DNA of 64,000 nucleotides from Cecembia sp. Its GTDB lineage: Bacteria > Bacteroidota > Bacteroidia > Cytophagales > Cyclobacteriaceae. The stretch is from assembly GCF_007126775.1 (NCBI RefSeq), contig NZ_SLAP01000123.1:1-64000 (forward strand), read 5' to 3'. Shown one piece after another: positions 41,827-53,270 of this stretch; the stretch's first letter is position 1; each line of letters begins with the position of its first letter. Under the pieces are notes generated by a model, which made no database searches, was not told the origin of the DNA, and saw only the letters and a program-made list of their open reading frames with translations. A program made the translations under genes and the position numbers.

Positions 41827-41943
41827 ATGAAAGTTAAGGCATCAATCAAGAAGAGAAGCGTTGACTGTAAAGTTATCAGGAGAAAAGGTAAGCTTTACGT
41901 CATCAATAAAAAGAATCCTAAGTTTAAACAAAGACAAGGTTAA
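41827..41943 (+). CDS. rpmJ: Large ribosomal subunit protein L36, zinc-free variant (absent from ORF track)
   Basis: A 38-residue gene from ATG 41827 to TAA 41941-41943, beginning [19 protein letters not shown] and ending NPKFKQRQG. The ends match L36, and the place between infA and rpsM is standard. Of the zinc ligands (three Cys, one His in E. coli) only one Cys remains, so this form cannot bind zinc in the usual way. L36 stabilises 23S rRNA near the factor-binding region. Confidence 0.95.
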   Translation: MKVKASIKKRSVDCKVIRRKGKLYVINKKNPKFKQRQG

Positions 41944-41948
41944 TCATT

Positions 41949-42326
<378 letters not shown>

Positions 42327-42341
42327 ATCTTGAATTAGATT

Positions 42342-42740
42342 ATGGCTCAGAAAAGAAACGATAAAGCTAAAGGTAAAAAAAGAGTAGTTAAAGTAGAAGC
42401 GGTAGGCCAGGCCCATATCAAAGCTTCCTTTAATAACATCATCATCTCTATTACCAATAATTCTGGTCAGGTGATTTCTTGGGCTTCTGCCGGTAAAATG
42501 GGATTCAGAGGTTCAAAGAAAAATACACCTTATGCTGCGCAAATGGCTGCCCAAAACTGTGGACAAGTTGCGTACGATCTGGGATTGAGAAAAATTGAGG
42601 TTTTTGTAAAAGGACCTGGGGCAGGACGTGAATCTGCTATCAGAACCTTACAAAATGTTGGTTTAGATGTAACTACGATCATCGATGTGACGCCGCTTCC
42701 TCATAACGGCTGTCGTCCTCCAAAACGTAGAAGAGTTTAA
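42342..42740 (+). CDS. rpsK: Small ribosomal subunit protein S11
   Basis: S11 lines the mRNA exit region. 132 residues: [28 protein letters not shown], and the C-terminal [26 protein letters not shown], near identical to other bacteria. Confidence 0.99.
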   Translation: MAQKRNDKAKGKKRVVKVEAVGQAHIKASFNNIIISITNNSGQVISWASAGKMGFRGSKKNTPYAAQMAAQNCGQVAYDLGLRKIEVFVKGPGAGRESAIRTLQNVGLDVTTIIDVTPLPHNGCRPPKRRRV

Positions 42741-42760
42741 TTTCTTAAAGAAGATATAGA

Positions 42761-43363
42761 ATGGCAAGATATACAGGTCCAAAGGCAAAAATCGCCAGAA
42801 GATTCGGTGAGCCTATCGAAGGATACAGCAAAGCTCTCCAGAAAAAGAACTACCCTCCTGGCCAACATGGAAGGGGAAGAAGAAAAAAGCAGTCTGAATA
42901 TGCAATTCAGCTTGCTGAGAAGCAAAAAGCAAAATACATCTACGGTGTATTGGAAAGACAATTCGCTAAAATGTTTGGAATTGCTTCAAGAAAACAAGGT
43001 ATCACAGGTGAAAACCTTCTGCAATTGTTGGAGTCCAGATTGGACAACACGGTTTACAGAATGGGAATTGCACCTACCAGAAGAGGCGCCAGACAGTTGG
43101 TTTCCCATAAACATATCCTTGTCAATGGGGAGTTAGTCAATATTCCTTCTTATACCTTAAAGCCAGGTGATATGGTAAGTGTAAGGGAGCGTTCGAAATC
43201 TTTGGAAGCCATCACCAATAGTTTGGCCGGAAAAAGTAACCGTTATCCTTGGATAGAGTGGGATAACACCTCTTTAGCAGGTAAGTTTGTATCAGTTCCC
43301 ACACGGGATGACATTCCTGAGAATATCAAGGAACAACTGATTGTCGAACTCTACTCTAAATAA
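42761..43363 (+). CDS. rpsD: Small ribosomal subunit protein S4
   Basis: S4 starts 16S rRNA folding. 200 residues: [36 protein letters not shown], and an S4 RNA-binding domain ([34 protein letters not shown]). No zinc-binding cysteines at the N-terminus, the common form. Confidence 0.99.
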   Translation: MARYTGPKAKIARRFGEPIEGYSKALQKKNYPPGQHGRGRRKKQSEYAIQLAEKQKAKYIYGVLERQFAKMFGIASRKQGITGENLLQLLESRLDNTVYRMGIAPTRRGARQLVSHKHILVNGELVNIPSYTLKPGDMVSVRERSKSLEAITNSLAGKSNRYPWIEWDNTSLAGKFVSVPTRDDIPENIKEQLIVELYSK

Positions 43364-43394
43364 TTAACTTTCAGACTTAAATAGAACTATTGAT

Positions 43395-44384
43395 ATGTCC
43401 ATATTAGCGTTTCAAATGCCCGAGAAAGTGGTGATGGAAAAAGCCGATGACTTCCACGGCCTTTTCACCTTCAAGCCACTTGAAAAGGGCTACGGGGTTA
43501 CTATTGGTAATGCTTTGAGAAGGATTTTATTATCCTCACTTGAAGGTTATGCCATCACTTCTGTGAAACTACCGGGAGTGGTCCATGAATTTTCCACTAT
43601 CGAGGGTGTTGTTGAAGACGTGACTGATATTATCCTTAACCTGAAGCAGGTTAGGCTCAAAAAGTTGCATGATTCCATTGATGGAAAAATCACTGTTGAA
43701 CTTAAAAATCAGTCAGTTTTTACAGCTGGGGATATCGCCAAGTTCACCTCTTCCTACGAGGTTTTGAATCCGGAATTGATTATTTGCCACCTCGACGAAA
43801 CCAAGAGTTTTGAAATAGAATTGACGGTCGAAAAAGGCAGAGGCTATCTTCCAGCAGAGGAATCCAAGCCAAAAGAACAGGTATTTGGGGTAATTCCTAT
43901 TGATGCTATCTTTACGCCAATCAAGAACGTCAAGTATAGCGTAGAAAATACAAGGGTAGAACAAAAGACTGACTTTGAAAAATTGATTATAGAAGTTACG
44001 ACTGATGGTTCCATTCACCCTGAGAAAGCGTTGCAGGAATCTGCAAAGATCCTGATCCAACATTTCATGTTATTTTCTGATCAAACCATGGTATTGGACA
44101 CAGGTGGTATTTCAGAGCCTGAGCCTATAGATGAAGAGTTTTTGCACATGAGAAAGCTTTTGAAAACTCCTCTCGGGGATCTCGATCTTTCTGTACGTGC
44201 GTTCAACTGTTTGAAAGCTGCAGATGTGAAGACATTGGGTGATTTGGCCAAGTTGGAAATTTCTGACATGATGAAATTCAGAAACTTTGGAAAAAAATCC
44301 CTTGCTGAACTGGAGCAGTTGATCCAAGAAAAAGGCTTGACCTTCGGAATGGATTTGTCTAAGTATAAACTTGATGAAGAATAA
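43395..44384 (+). CDS. rpoA: RNA polymerase alpha subunit RpoA
   Basis: The alpha subunit nucleates polymerase assembly through its N-terminal domain ([35 protein letters not shown]) and contacts DNA and activators through the C-terminal domain ([22 protein letters not shown]). 329 residues, normal length. It lies between rpsD and rplQ as in most alpha operons. Confidence 0.99.
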   Translation: MSILAFQMPEKVVMEKADDFHGLFTFKPLEKGYGVTIGNALRRILLSSLEGYAITSVKLPGVVHEFSTIEGVVEDVTDIILNLKQVRLKKLHDSIDGKITVELKNQSVFTAGDIAKFTSSYEVLNPELIICHLDETKSFEIELTVEKGRGYLPAEESKPKEQVFGVIPIDAIFTPIKNVKYSVENTRVEQKTDFEKLIIEVTTDGSIHPEKALQESAKILIQHFMLFSDQTMVLDTGGISEPEPIDEEFLHMRKLLKTPLGDLDLSVRAFNCLKAADVKTLGDLAKLEISDMMKFRNFGKKSLAELEQLIQEKGLTFGMDLSKYKLDEE

Positions 44385-44389
44385 ATAAA

Positions 44390-44962
44390 ATGAGACACGG
44401 TAAGAAATTCAATCACCTTGGCAGGACAGCCAGTCACAGGAAGGCCATGCTTTCCAATATGGCTACTTCCCTGATTCTTCACAAGCGTATTTCTACTACG
44501 CTTGCCAAGGCCAAGGAGCTTAAAAAATATGTAGAGCCTTTGATTACAAGGGCAAAAGAAGATACTACCCACAACAGAAGGGTGGCTTTTTCCTACCTAC
44601 AGAACAAAGAAGGAATTAAGGCCTTATTTGGTGAAGTAGTAGAGAAAGTAGGTAGCAGAGCAGGAGGATACACCAGAATTATCAAAACAGGATTCCGTCT
44701 TGGGGATAATGCTGAAATGTGTATCATCGAATTGGTAGATTTCAACGAATTGATGTTGAAAGAAGCCAAGCCAGCCAAGAAGACCACTAGAAGAAGTAGA
44801 AGAGGTGGTGCAGGAAAAGCAACTCCCGCTGCGGGTTCACAGGAAACAACAGAAGTTAAGGCTGATGAAACACCTGCTGCTGAAGTAAAGGAAACACCGG
44901 AAGCAAAGGCGGATGATACGCCTGCTGCTGATGACAAGAAAGAAGAAAAATCCGGCGAATAA
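44390..44962 (+). CDS. rplQ: Large ribosomal subunit protein L17 with long charged C-terminal tail
   Basis: L17 surrounds the tunnel exit. The core (about 1-125) shows [21 protein letters not shown] and [20 protein letters not shown]. The remaining 65 residues form a basic patch ([11 protein letters not shown]) followed by an Ala/Thr/Pro/Glu-rich tail with repeated ADxTPAA and [14 protein letters not shown] units, predicted disordered. E. coli L17 has only 127 residues. The tail has no stop or frameshift and is probably genuine. Confidence 0.98.
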   Translation: MRHGKKFNHLGRTASHRKAMLSNMATSLILHKRISTTLAKAKELKKYVEPLITRAKEDTTHNRRVAFSYLQNKEGIKALFGEVVEKVGSRAGGYTRIIKTGFRLGDNAEMCIIELVDFNELMLKEAKPAKKTTRRSRRGGAGKATPAAGSQETTEVKADETPAAEVKETPEAKADDTPAADDKKEEKSGE

Positions 44963-44986
44963 TTTATGTTGGATATTTCAAAATAT

Positions 44987-45021
44987 AAAAGGGGTTGAAC
45001 TTTGGTTCAATCCCTTTTTTT
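44987..45021 (+). terminator. Rho-independent terminator after rplQ
   Basis: A 14-bp stem from AAAAGGGGTTGAAC and its partner GTTCAATCCCTTTT (one G-T pair), loop TTTG, followed by further T. It closes the r-protein block. Confidence 0.92.
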
Positions 45022-45063
45022 ATATCCTTTTGATTTTACGAAGACAGAAACATCAAAATTCCT

Positions 45064-45071
45064 TAACTTTG
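45064..45071 (+). promoter_or_regulatory. Probable promoter -7 box for carA
   Basis: TAACTTTG, 19 bases before the carA ATG, fits TAnnTTTG. No TTTG lies at the 19-base upstream distance, and the CnnnCC extension seen at r-protein promoters is absent. Confidence 0.5.
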
Positions 45072-45090
45072 ACGAGTTCATATAAAAACC

Positions 45091-46185
45091 ATGAATAAAC
45101 AAAAAGCAACCCTTCTTCTTGCAGACGGTACTCTTTTTAAAGGTACACTTATTGGCAGTCCAGGTACAAACGGTGGTGAGATATGTTTCAATACAGGTAT
45201 GACCGGATACCAAGAAATTTATACGGATCCTTCCTATACAGGACAGATTGTAGTGACTACTACATCTCATATCGGTAATTATGGAGTGATAGACACGGAA
45301 GTAGAATCAGATCATCCAAGCATTTCCGGAATCGTGGTCAATAGCTTTTCTGAGGGATTCAGCCGGCTTGATGCCAGTGGTTCTCTTCAGGACTATCTTG
45401 TCCAATATGGTATCACGGGTATTGCAGATATCGATACACGTATGTTAGTTAGGCATATTCGTTCCAAAGGAGCAATGAATGCCATCATCAGTTCAGAATA
45501 TGAGGATGACCTAGCAGGATTAAAGGCACAATTAAACCTTGTTCCTGATATGGATGGCCTGGAACTCTCATCCAAGGTCTGTACCAAGGAACCCTTTTAT
45601 TTCGGAGAAGAAGATGCACCTTATAAGGTAGCCTGTTTGGACTTTGGAATTAAATTGAATATTCTTCGCAGCCTTGCAGAGCGTGGAGTTTATTGTAAAG
45701 TGTTTCCTGCCAAAACGACTTTAGATGAAATGGCGGCATGGAATCCTGATGGATATTTCTTGTCCAATGGCCCGGGAGATCCTGCAGTCATGGACTATGC
45801 TGTCAAAACGACCAAGGATATCCTTGCTACCAATAAACCAGTATTTGGGATTTGTTTGGGACATCAGATTTTGGCTGAATCCTGTGGAGTATCTACATAC
45901 AAGATGCACCATGGCCACAGAGGGCTTAACCATCCTATCAAAAATATCCTTACAGGGAAAAGTGAAATTACTTCCCAAAACCACGGTTTTGTGGTCAAAA
46001 GAGAGGATGTTGAAAAAAGCGAACAGGTAGAAATTACCCATGTTCATCTCAATGACAATACTGTTGCCGGGATTAAATTGAAAAACAAACCCGCTTTTTC
46101 CGTACAATACCACCCAGAATCTTCTCCTGGGCCACACGATTCGAGGTATTTATTCGATGATTTTATATCTTTAATGCAGAAATAA
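45091..46185 (+). CDS. carA: Carbamoyl-phosphate synthase small (glutaminase) subunit
   Basis: CarA releases ammonia from glutamine for carbamoyl phosphate, used in pyrimidine and arginine synthesis. 364 residues: N-terminal CPSase domain (LLLADGTLFKGTLIG, GEICFNTGMTGYQEI) and class I amidotransferase domain with nucleophile Cys in GICLGHQILAES and His-Glu in QYHPESSPGPHDS. carB is not in the window, so the two subunits are encoded apart or beyond reach. It lies after the r-protein block and before eno. Confidence 0.98.
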   Translation: MNKQKATLLLADGTLFKGTLIGSPGTNGGEICFNTGMTGYQEIYTDPSYTGQIVVTTTSHIGNYGVIDTEVESDHPSISGIVVNSFSEGFSRLDASGSLQDYLVQYGITGIADIDTRMLVRHIRSKGAMNAIISSEYEDDLAGLKAQLNLVPDMDGLELSSKVCTKEPFYFGEEDAPYKVACLDFGIKLNILRSLAERGVYCKVFPAKTTLDEMAAWNPDGYFLSNGPGDPAVMDYAVKTTKDILATNKPVFGICLGHQILAESCGVSTYKMHHGHRGLNHPIKNILTGKSEITSQNHGFVVKREDVEKSEQVEITHVHLNDNTVAGIKLKNKPAFSVQYHPESSPGPHDSRYLFDDFISLMQK

Positions 46186-46197
46186 TTATACTCTTAA

Positions 46198-47490
<1,293 letters not shown>

Positions 47491-47510
47491 AAATTCATTA
47501 AAACTTAAGT

Positions 47511-47539
47511 AAGGTGGCCAATTTGGCCACCTTTTTTTA
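47511..47539 (+). terminator. Rho-independent terminator after eno
   Basis: A perfect 11-bp stem (AAGGTGGCCAA / TTGGCCACCTT) with a T-run of eight. The one-base gap means the top pairs open in practice to give the loop. Confidence 0.93.
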
Positions 47540-47654
47540 TTCTTTTGGAGTCAAAGAATTTGTTGTCAAATGATTCTACGGCCAACCAAGGTATTTTCAT
47601 TCGTGTAATTCCTTTCATTTTTTTATCTTTCCCCTGAAACTAAATCAACAATTT

Positions 47655-50600
47655 ATGAGAAATATTTGGATGTTTTTTGTGCTTTTTTTGCTTAGTACAA
47701 GCATTAAGGCGCAAGTAGAACCCCTTTGGATACGCTACCCGGCCATTTCCCCTGATGGCAAAGAGATTGTATTCAGCTATAAAGGGGATATCTTTAAAGT
47801 CAATGCTATGGGAGGGACTGCTGTGCCCCTTACTCTGCATGATGCGCATGATTTTATGCCAGTATGGAGCCCGGACGGAAAGCAAATAGCTTTTGCCAGT
47901 GACAGGTTTGGTAATTTTGATGTTTTCATTATTCCTTCCAATGGAGGGAAAGCCAATCGGTTGACTTATCATTCAGGGAATGATCTGCCTTGGGATTTCA
48001 CCCCGGACGGAAAGAATGTAGTTTTTTCCTCCCCAAGAAATGACCTATACAGTTCGGTAAGGTTCCCAAATAAGGGCCTTTTTGGAAAATTGTATAGGGT
48101 ACCTGTAGAAGGAGGGAGAAGTGTATTGCTTTCCACTGCAGGCTTTCAATCTGCCAGTTATGATCCCTCCGGAAGTAGGATCGTTTTTCAGGACAGAAAG
48201 GGTTATGAAGATGAGTGGAGAAAGCACCATACCTCTTCTGTGACCCGGGACATTTGGGTTTTTGATATAAAGGAAAATACTTACGAACAAATCAGCGATT
48301 TCGAAGGAGAGGACAGGGAGCCACTATTTTCTGCTGACGGGCAGTCTGTGTTTTATTTGAGTGAGAAAAAAGGTTCGCAGAATATATTCAAAAGAAACCT
48401 AGAGACTGGCCAAGAGCAACAATTGACCAGCTTCCAAGACCATCCAGTAAGACATCTGAGCCAATCCAATACAGATGTTCTGAGTTTTTCATGGAATGGA
48501 GAACTCTATACTTTGAGTCCGGGGCAGGAACCACAAAAAGTAAAGGTGGAAATTTTTGCAGATTTCAGTGGTAAGGATCAGCGTATTGTTTCTGTGAGTG
48601 GCGGTGCTACCGAAATGGCCCTGTCTCCAAATGGAAAAGAAATTGCTTTTGTCTTCAGAGGAGAAGTTTTTGTTACCTCTGTGGATAACAATATGACCAA
48701 AAGGGTCACCAACACACCTGCCCAGGAACGCATGGTAAGCTGGGGGAAAGATGGAAGGACCTTGTATTATTCTACAGAAAGAGGGGAGAGTTGGGACATT
48801 TATCAGGCATCTATCATGAGAGCAGCAGAGCCCTATTTCTTTGCAGCTACACTGATCAGGGAGGAACCTGTGATCGCTACTGACAAAGATGAGTTTCAGC
48901 CAGTAGTTTCGCCTGACGGTAAAGAAATCGCATACTTGGAAGAACGCAACATTTTGAAAGTGTTCAATTTGGCAAATAAAACTTCCAGGACCATCATTCC
49001 TTCAGGAGAGAATTTCTCTTATAGCGACGGAGATCAGGATTTTACATGGAGTCCGGACAGTAAGTGGCTTGTAGCCAGAAATTCTCTTGGTCTCTATGGC
49101 GCCAGCCATATGGTATTGTATGATGCTGCTGGAAATAAAGAATATGTGAATTTGACAAATAGTGGTTTTTCAGATGGTAGGGGTCAGTTTGCAATGAATG
49201 GAAAGGCTTTGATCTGGGCCAATGATAAAGATGGGAAGAAGCCTTTGGCCTTACAAGGTGCAAGAGAGCTTGATATTTATGCTTTATTCTTTGATCAGGC
49301 AGCATTTGATAGGTTCAGGTTGAGCAAAGATGAATACGAGTTGCTAAAAGAAGGTGAGAAAGAAGATGCTGAAAAGGATAAAGAGAAGGAACCTCTGGTA
49401 TTTGATCTCAGTGATATTGAGAACCGTAAATTGCGATTGACTCCAGGATCTTTGAATTTATCCTCTTTCGATATGTCTCCAGATGGGGACAAAGTGTATT
49501 TTATGGCCAGTTTTGAAGATAAATATGATGTATGGTCTCTGGATACCCGTACAAAGGAATTGAAATCATTGGCCAGGACCAATTCAGGTCCAGGTACAGT
49601 GAAATTGGATAAGGAGGGGAAAAACTTGTTCGTTTTGGCCAATGGCAGACTATCCAAAATAGAAACAGGAAATGGAAAGCTTTCCAATATAGGAATCAGT
49701 GAGGAAATGGTACTAGATGCCGCAGCAGAGCGGGAATACATCTTCCATCATGCATGGAGGCAGGTTCAAAAGAAATTCTATGACCCGGAACTACATGGTG
49801 TTGATTGGGAGATGTATAGGCAAGCCTATGCCAGATTTTTACCTCATGTCAACAATAATTATGATTTTCAGGAACTATTGAGCGAAATCCTTGGCGAATT
49901 GAATGGTTCCCATACTGGGGGGAGGTACTCCCACCGGCCGGAAAATGGTGATCAGACTGCTTCTTTGGGATTGTTTTACGACGAGAGCTCTATGGACGAA
50001 GGACTGCTTATCAAGGAAGTCATCAAGGGTGGTCCATTGGATAAAGCAGGTAGTAAAGTTAGAGAAGGCCATGTAATTGAGAAAATTGATGGAATTGCTT
50101 TGGGTACCGATATCGATTGGAACATGACACTCAACCGAAAGGCGGATAAAAATGTGTTATTGTCATTTTACGATCCGAAAACAAATACGCGTTGGGAAGA
50201 GACAGTGAAACCGATTTCCCAAGGGGAAGAAAATAACCTTTTGTACAAGAGATGGGTAGAAACTATGCGGGCGATGGTAGAGGAATTGAGTGATGGGAGG
50301 CTTGGTTATGTACATGTTCGGGGAATGAATGACAATAGCTTCCGTACGGTTTATGATGAGGTTTTGGGTAAAAATGCGGACAAGGAAGCTTTGATTGTGG
50401 ATACACGCTTCAATGGAGGGGGTTGGTTGCATGAGGACCTTTCCACTTTTCTGGATGGTAAGCCTTACGCAACTTTCAGACCCTATGGTTTTATTGCCAG
50501 AGGCGGGGAGCCTAGGGACAAGTGGTCAAGACCCTCTGTGGTTTTGATGAGTGAAAGCAATTATTCCGACGCCCATGCTTTCCCATATGCTTACCGCGCC

Positions 50601-50855
50601 AAAGGAATTGGCAAACTGATTGGTATGCCGGTACCAGGGACCAGTACAGCGGTATGGTGGGAGACACAAATAGATCCGACTATCGTGTTTGGGATTCCAA
50701 TGATTGCCTTTTATGGCATTGAGGAAGACAGACCATTAGAAAATTTGCAATTAGAGCCAGATATTCAGGTAGCCACGCCTTTTGAGGAAATACTTTATGG
50801 TAAAGATGCGCAGATAGAAGCAGCAGTGAAGGAGCTGTTGATTGAAATCAAATGA
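47655..50855 (+). CDS. Tricorn-like S41 family peptidase, periplasmic
   Basis: A 1066-residue secreted protease. A signal peptide (MRNIWMFFVLFLLSTSIKA) is followed by two stretches of beta-propeller repeats: WSPDGKQIAFAS and FTPDGKNVVFSS in the first, LSPNGKEIAFVF, VSPDGKEIAYLE and MSPDGDKVYFMA later. Next come a helical core domain near 690-750, a PDZ-like domain near 770-850 and a C-terminal S41 domain. The likely nucleophile is Ser971 in SNYSDAHAF, with VDTRFNGGG upstream. Tricorn-type enzymes degrade oligopeptides; here the signal peptide puts it in the periplasm. It stands alone between two terminator hairpins. Confidence 0.92.
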   Translation: MRNIWMFFVLFLLSTSIKAQVEPLWIRYPAISPDGKEIVFSYKGDIFKVNAMGGTAVPLTLHDAHDFMPVWSPDGKQIAFASDRFGNFDVFIIPSNGGKANRLTYHSGNDLPWDFTPDGKNVVFSSPRNDLYSSVRFPNKGLFGKLYRVPVEGGRSVLLSTAGFQSASYDPSGSRIVFQDRKGYEDEWRKHHTSSVTRDIWVFDIKENTYEQISDFEGEDREPLFSADGQSVFYLSEKKGSQNIFKRNLETGQEQQLTSFQDHPVRHLSQSNTDVLSFSWNGELYTLSPGQEPQKVKVEIFADFSGKDQRIVSVSGGATEMALSPNGKEIAFVFRGEVFVTSVDNNMTKRVTNTPAQERMVSWGKDGRTLYYSTERGESWDIYQASIMRAAEPYFFAATLIREEPVIATDKDEFQPVVSPDGKEIAYLEERNILKVFNLANKTSRTIIPSGENFSYSDGDQDFTWSPDSKWLVARNSLGLYGASHMVLYDAAGNKEYVNLTNSGFSDGRGQFAMNGKALIWANDKDGKKPLALQGARELDIYALFFDQAAFDRFRLSKDEYELLKEGEKEDAEKDKEKEPLVFDLSDIENRKLRLTPGSLNLSSFDMSPDGDKVYFMASFEDKYDVWSLDTRTKELKSLARTNSGPGTVKLDKEGKNLFVLANGRLSKIETGNGKLSNIGISEEMVLDAAAEREYIFHHAWRQVQKKFYDPELHGVDWEMYRQAYARFLPHVNNNYDFQELLSEILGELNGSHTGGRYSHRPENGDQTASLGLFYDESSMDEGLLIKEVIKGGPLDKAGSKVREGHVIEKIDGIALGTDIDWNMTLNRKADKNVLLSFYDPKTNTRWEETVKPISQGEENNLLYKRWVETMRAMVEELSDGRLGYVHVRGMNDNSFRTVYDEVLGKNADKEALIVDTRFNGGGWLHEDLSTFLDGKPYATFRPYGFIARGGEPRDKWSRPSVVLMSESNYSDAHAFPYAYRAKGIGKLIGMPVPGTSTAVWWETQIDPTIVFGIPMIAFYGIEEDRPLENLQLEPDIQVATPFEEILYGKDAQIEAAVKELLIEIK

Positions 50856-50880
50856 AATAGATAAGATTAGATTAGTGAAA

Positions 50881-50907
50881 AAGCTATCCTGAATTTCAGG
50901 ATAGCTT
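50881..50907. terminator. Hairpin between convergent genes
   Basis: AAGCTATCCTGAA and TTCAGGATAGCTT form a perfect 13-bp stem around one base. It is flanked by A/T-rich sequence but lacks a long T-run on either side. It lies between the tricorn-like gene and the convergent lipoprotein gene and may serve both. Confidence 0.65.
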
Positions 50908-50967
50908 ACTTATTTCTGTGGATGCAATCACTTAAATATCTTTATGTTGTGTGTTTTTAAGTGTGGC

Positions 50968-52029
50968 CTAATCATTTTCTCTGGCCAGTTGCTCTCTTAC
51001 AATTTCTTCCTGCCTCATTCTCCTGGAAATTTCCTGGGCATAGGTTCTTCCTTTCTTGTAACCATAATCTGTAAAAGCTTTTCCCGCCCAAAATCTTGCA
51101 TTTTCCAGATCATTCATCACTTCGTATCCCAAAGCGATATTGTGGCATAATCTGCCACCTGTTTTGCTGTTATTCGTTTGATTCAGACCCATATGCCATG
51201 TATCAAGTGCTTCCTCCCACTGATTAACTTGGGCAAACCTTGAACCCCTTCCAAGGGCTGGATTAGATTTTGGTTTTTCGTACATGGTCCTTCTTATGGA
51301 TACATTCATAGGGGCAATTCTATGTGCATAACTTGCCCCTGCCATTCTCCCAACATACTGAGTCGCCCTGACTTTATCAATTAGCAGTGTAGCCGCCTGC
51401 GTTCTTGTTTCCGCTTCTGCGGACCAGAGATTGGTTTTATCATAATTAAACTGATCAAATATGTTTTTTGAGCGGGGATCATAAAATCTAAATCCCGCAT
51501 TGACAGATGCCACTCCTTCCATATATACCCCCATTACTTCTACTTCCTTGGCATCCCTTCCCGAACCTTGGGTGATTTTCACCATCTGTCTTTTGTCGGT
51601 GACAATAAAGTCAGAGGAGAATTTTTCCAAAACCAATACGGCATCTACATCATATTGGGAGCAAAGTCTTTCTATTTCTCCCCACAACAATGGTGCAGGG
51701 AACGTTTGTGCAAACAATCCTCCCCTTAACCTTTCTCTTGCCCGGATGACTTCAAATCTGGGAGAAGTATTCAGAACCTGTTGGGCCCTAGTCAAAGTTG
51801 CCTCTGCTGCGTTCTTAACTTCAAATGGCGCTTCCCCGGTAAGTATTCCTTCAATGATTGCCAAGCTTTCATTCTGTGGCGCTGTTCTGTCTACAAGCAA
51901 TAAGCGCTGAATATAAGTAGGGACACTGATTTCGGCCGGAACCATCCGGTTTAAGGTTACTGTTTTACTACAAGAATTCAACAGGGCTAAAACAGCAAGC
52001 GTAATTAGAGGCAGATATTTTGGTCTCAT
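50968..52029 (-). CDS. DUF6340-like lipoprotein of unknown function
   Basis: A 353-residue predicted lipoprotein: signal LPLITLAVLALLNSC with Cys20 as the lipidation site. The body holds VDAVLVLEKFSSDF and long mixed alpha/beta sequence. The last 90 residues (NQWEEALDTWHMGL, GGRLCHNIALGYEVMNDLENARFWAGKAF) look like TPR helices. I recall the DUF6340 name for such Bacteroidota proteins, but only with moderate certainty. It is the last gene of a three-gene minus-strand group. Confidence 0.7.
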   Translation of the reverse strand: MRPKYLPLITLAVLALLNSCSKTVTLNRMVPAEISVPTYIQRLLLVDRTAPQNESLAIIEGILTGEAPFEVKNAAEATLTRAQQVLNTSPRFEVIRARERLRGGLFAQTFPAPLLWGEIERLCSQYDVDAVLVLEKFSSDFIVTDKRQMVKITQGSGRDAKEVEVMGVYMEGVASVNAGFRFYDPRSKNIFDQFNYDKTNLWSAEAETRTQAATLLIDKVRATQYVGRMAGASYAHRIAPMNVSIRRTMYEKPKSNPALGRGSRFAQVNQWEEALDTWHMGLNQTNNSKTGGRLCHNIALGYEVMNDLENARFWAGKAFTDYGYKKGRTYAQEISRRMRQEEIVREQLAREND

Positions 52030-52091
52030 TTGATAAAGATTGCATAATTCCCTGAATAATGGAAAATAATTTTCAGGGAATCAATGGACCA

Positions 52092-53258
52092 TTACTGTTG
52101 TTTAATTTTGGATTTAAACAATACTTCATAATCCCTTTCTATTTCACTTCTGTTGGGGGATATCCAAAGATTTCCTTCCTGATCCACAAATTCAATCCTT
52201 CCCAGATTTCCAGGTATTTCTAAGGGGTTAAGGCTTCCGTCTTCTGCTACCAGGGCCCATTCTGTCTTGTTTTTCTGTCCAACGGCATTGAACATCTCCT
52301 GGAAATCATCAATGCCTTCGGTAGCACGTTCATATTCTTCATCTGAAAGACCTTTGGAGTAACCCAGCAGCAGCTTACCATTAGTCCAGTACAGGTGGTT
52401 GATGGACCCATAGGCAAACTCCCGGGTATCAAAACTTATAACATCCCTATCAACTGATTTAGGATCCTTTCCTTTCATTAATTGAAAGTTGTTTATTTGA
52501 AGCTGGATTTCGTTTGAAGGATTATTCAGGTCTCCCCAGGTGTAGAAAAAAAGCTTCGGTTCATTTTTGAAACCAATGTAAATACCATCTACAGTACTTC
52601 TAAGTACAGGAATGGTATTGGTTACCGGGAAAAGTTCGGAGGCTTTGAATCTTGAATTTTCAGGGAAAGGTATAATCGCTGAATAGGTACCATTGGAAAG
52701 GTCAATGGTTTCTAATTTGGTAACTTCTGTCGATTCAAAAAAACCAGAACCTTCACTATTTCTTCCACCCAATAAAGCAACAGCATAATCTGGGTTTCTA
52801 AACTGAAAAACATCAGCATTGAGGATGATGAAATTCATCGCTGGGTTGAAATCAGGCTTAAACTGTTCCTTCAGATTACCTTGAAAGTCAAAAATGGAAA
52901 GGCCTTTCACCCCTAAAAGGGCTATTTCATCATTATTTCTGAACTGAGGTCTACCCATCAAGTTTGGACCAATGCTTTCAGGTTGATCTCCGGTTTTCCG
53001 GAGTTTTTGGATTACTTGGCCTTCTTGGTCAATGAGAATTATTTCTGACCTTTGATGATCCATGGCCAGAAATTTTTTGCCATCTGGACTGATATGGGAC
53101 CAGGAAAGTAAACCAATGTAATTCACCACCAAGGAATCGGTTATCTCAAGTTCAAAAGCCTGTTTTGACAGGTCTTTATTTTCATTACTTTCTGGTTTAT
53201 TACAGGCCCATATTAGCAGTAGGACAGCATAGTAGCCAAACTTTAGGTTCTTACACAT
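52092..53258 (-). CDS. Six-bladed beta-propeller lipoprotein of unknown function
   Basis: A 388-residue predicted lipoprotein (signal FGYYAVLLLIWAC, Cys19). The rest is beta-rich with repeated blade-like turns such as SHISPDGKKFLAMD, ILIDQEGQVIQKLRKTGDQPESIGPN and DFQGNLKEQF, resembling the six-bladed propeller lipoproteins (BF3164-like) common in Bacteroidota. No catalytic motif is visible. 12 bases separate it from the preceding gene on the same strand, supporting cotranscription. Confidence 0.75.
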   Translation of the reverse strand: MCKNLKFGYYAVLLLIWACNKPESNENKDLSKQAFELEITDSLVVNYIGLLSWSHISPDGKKFLAMDHQRSEIILIDQEGQVIQKLRKTGDQPESIGPNLMGRPQFRNNDEIALLGVKGLSIFDFQGNLKEQFKPDFNPAMNFIILNADVFQFRNPDYAVALLGGRNSEGSGFFESTEVTKLETIDLSNGTYSAIIPFPENSRFKASELFPVTNTIPVLRSTVDGIYIGFKNEPKLFFYTWGDLNNPSNEIQLQINNFQLMKGKDPKSVDRDVISFDTREFAYGSINHLYWTNGKLLLGYSKGLSDEEYERATEGIDDFQEMFNAVGQKNKTEWALVAEDGSLNPLEIPGNLGRIEFVDQEGNLWISPNRSEIERDYEVLFKSKIKQQ

Positions 53259-53270
53259 AATAACATCAAA

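Noticed and set aside
47617-47631. TATCTTTC as promoter of the tricorn-like gene
   Set aside because: It misses the final G and has no TTTG at the right distance; too weak to list as a feature.
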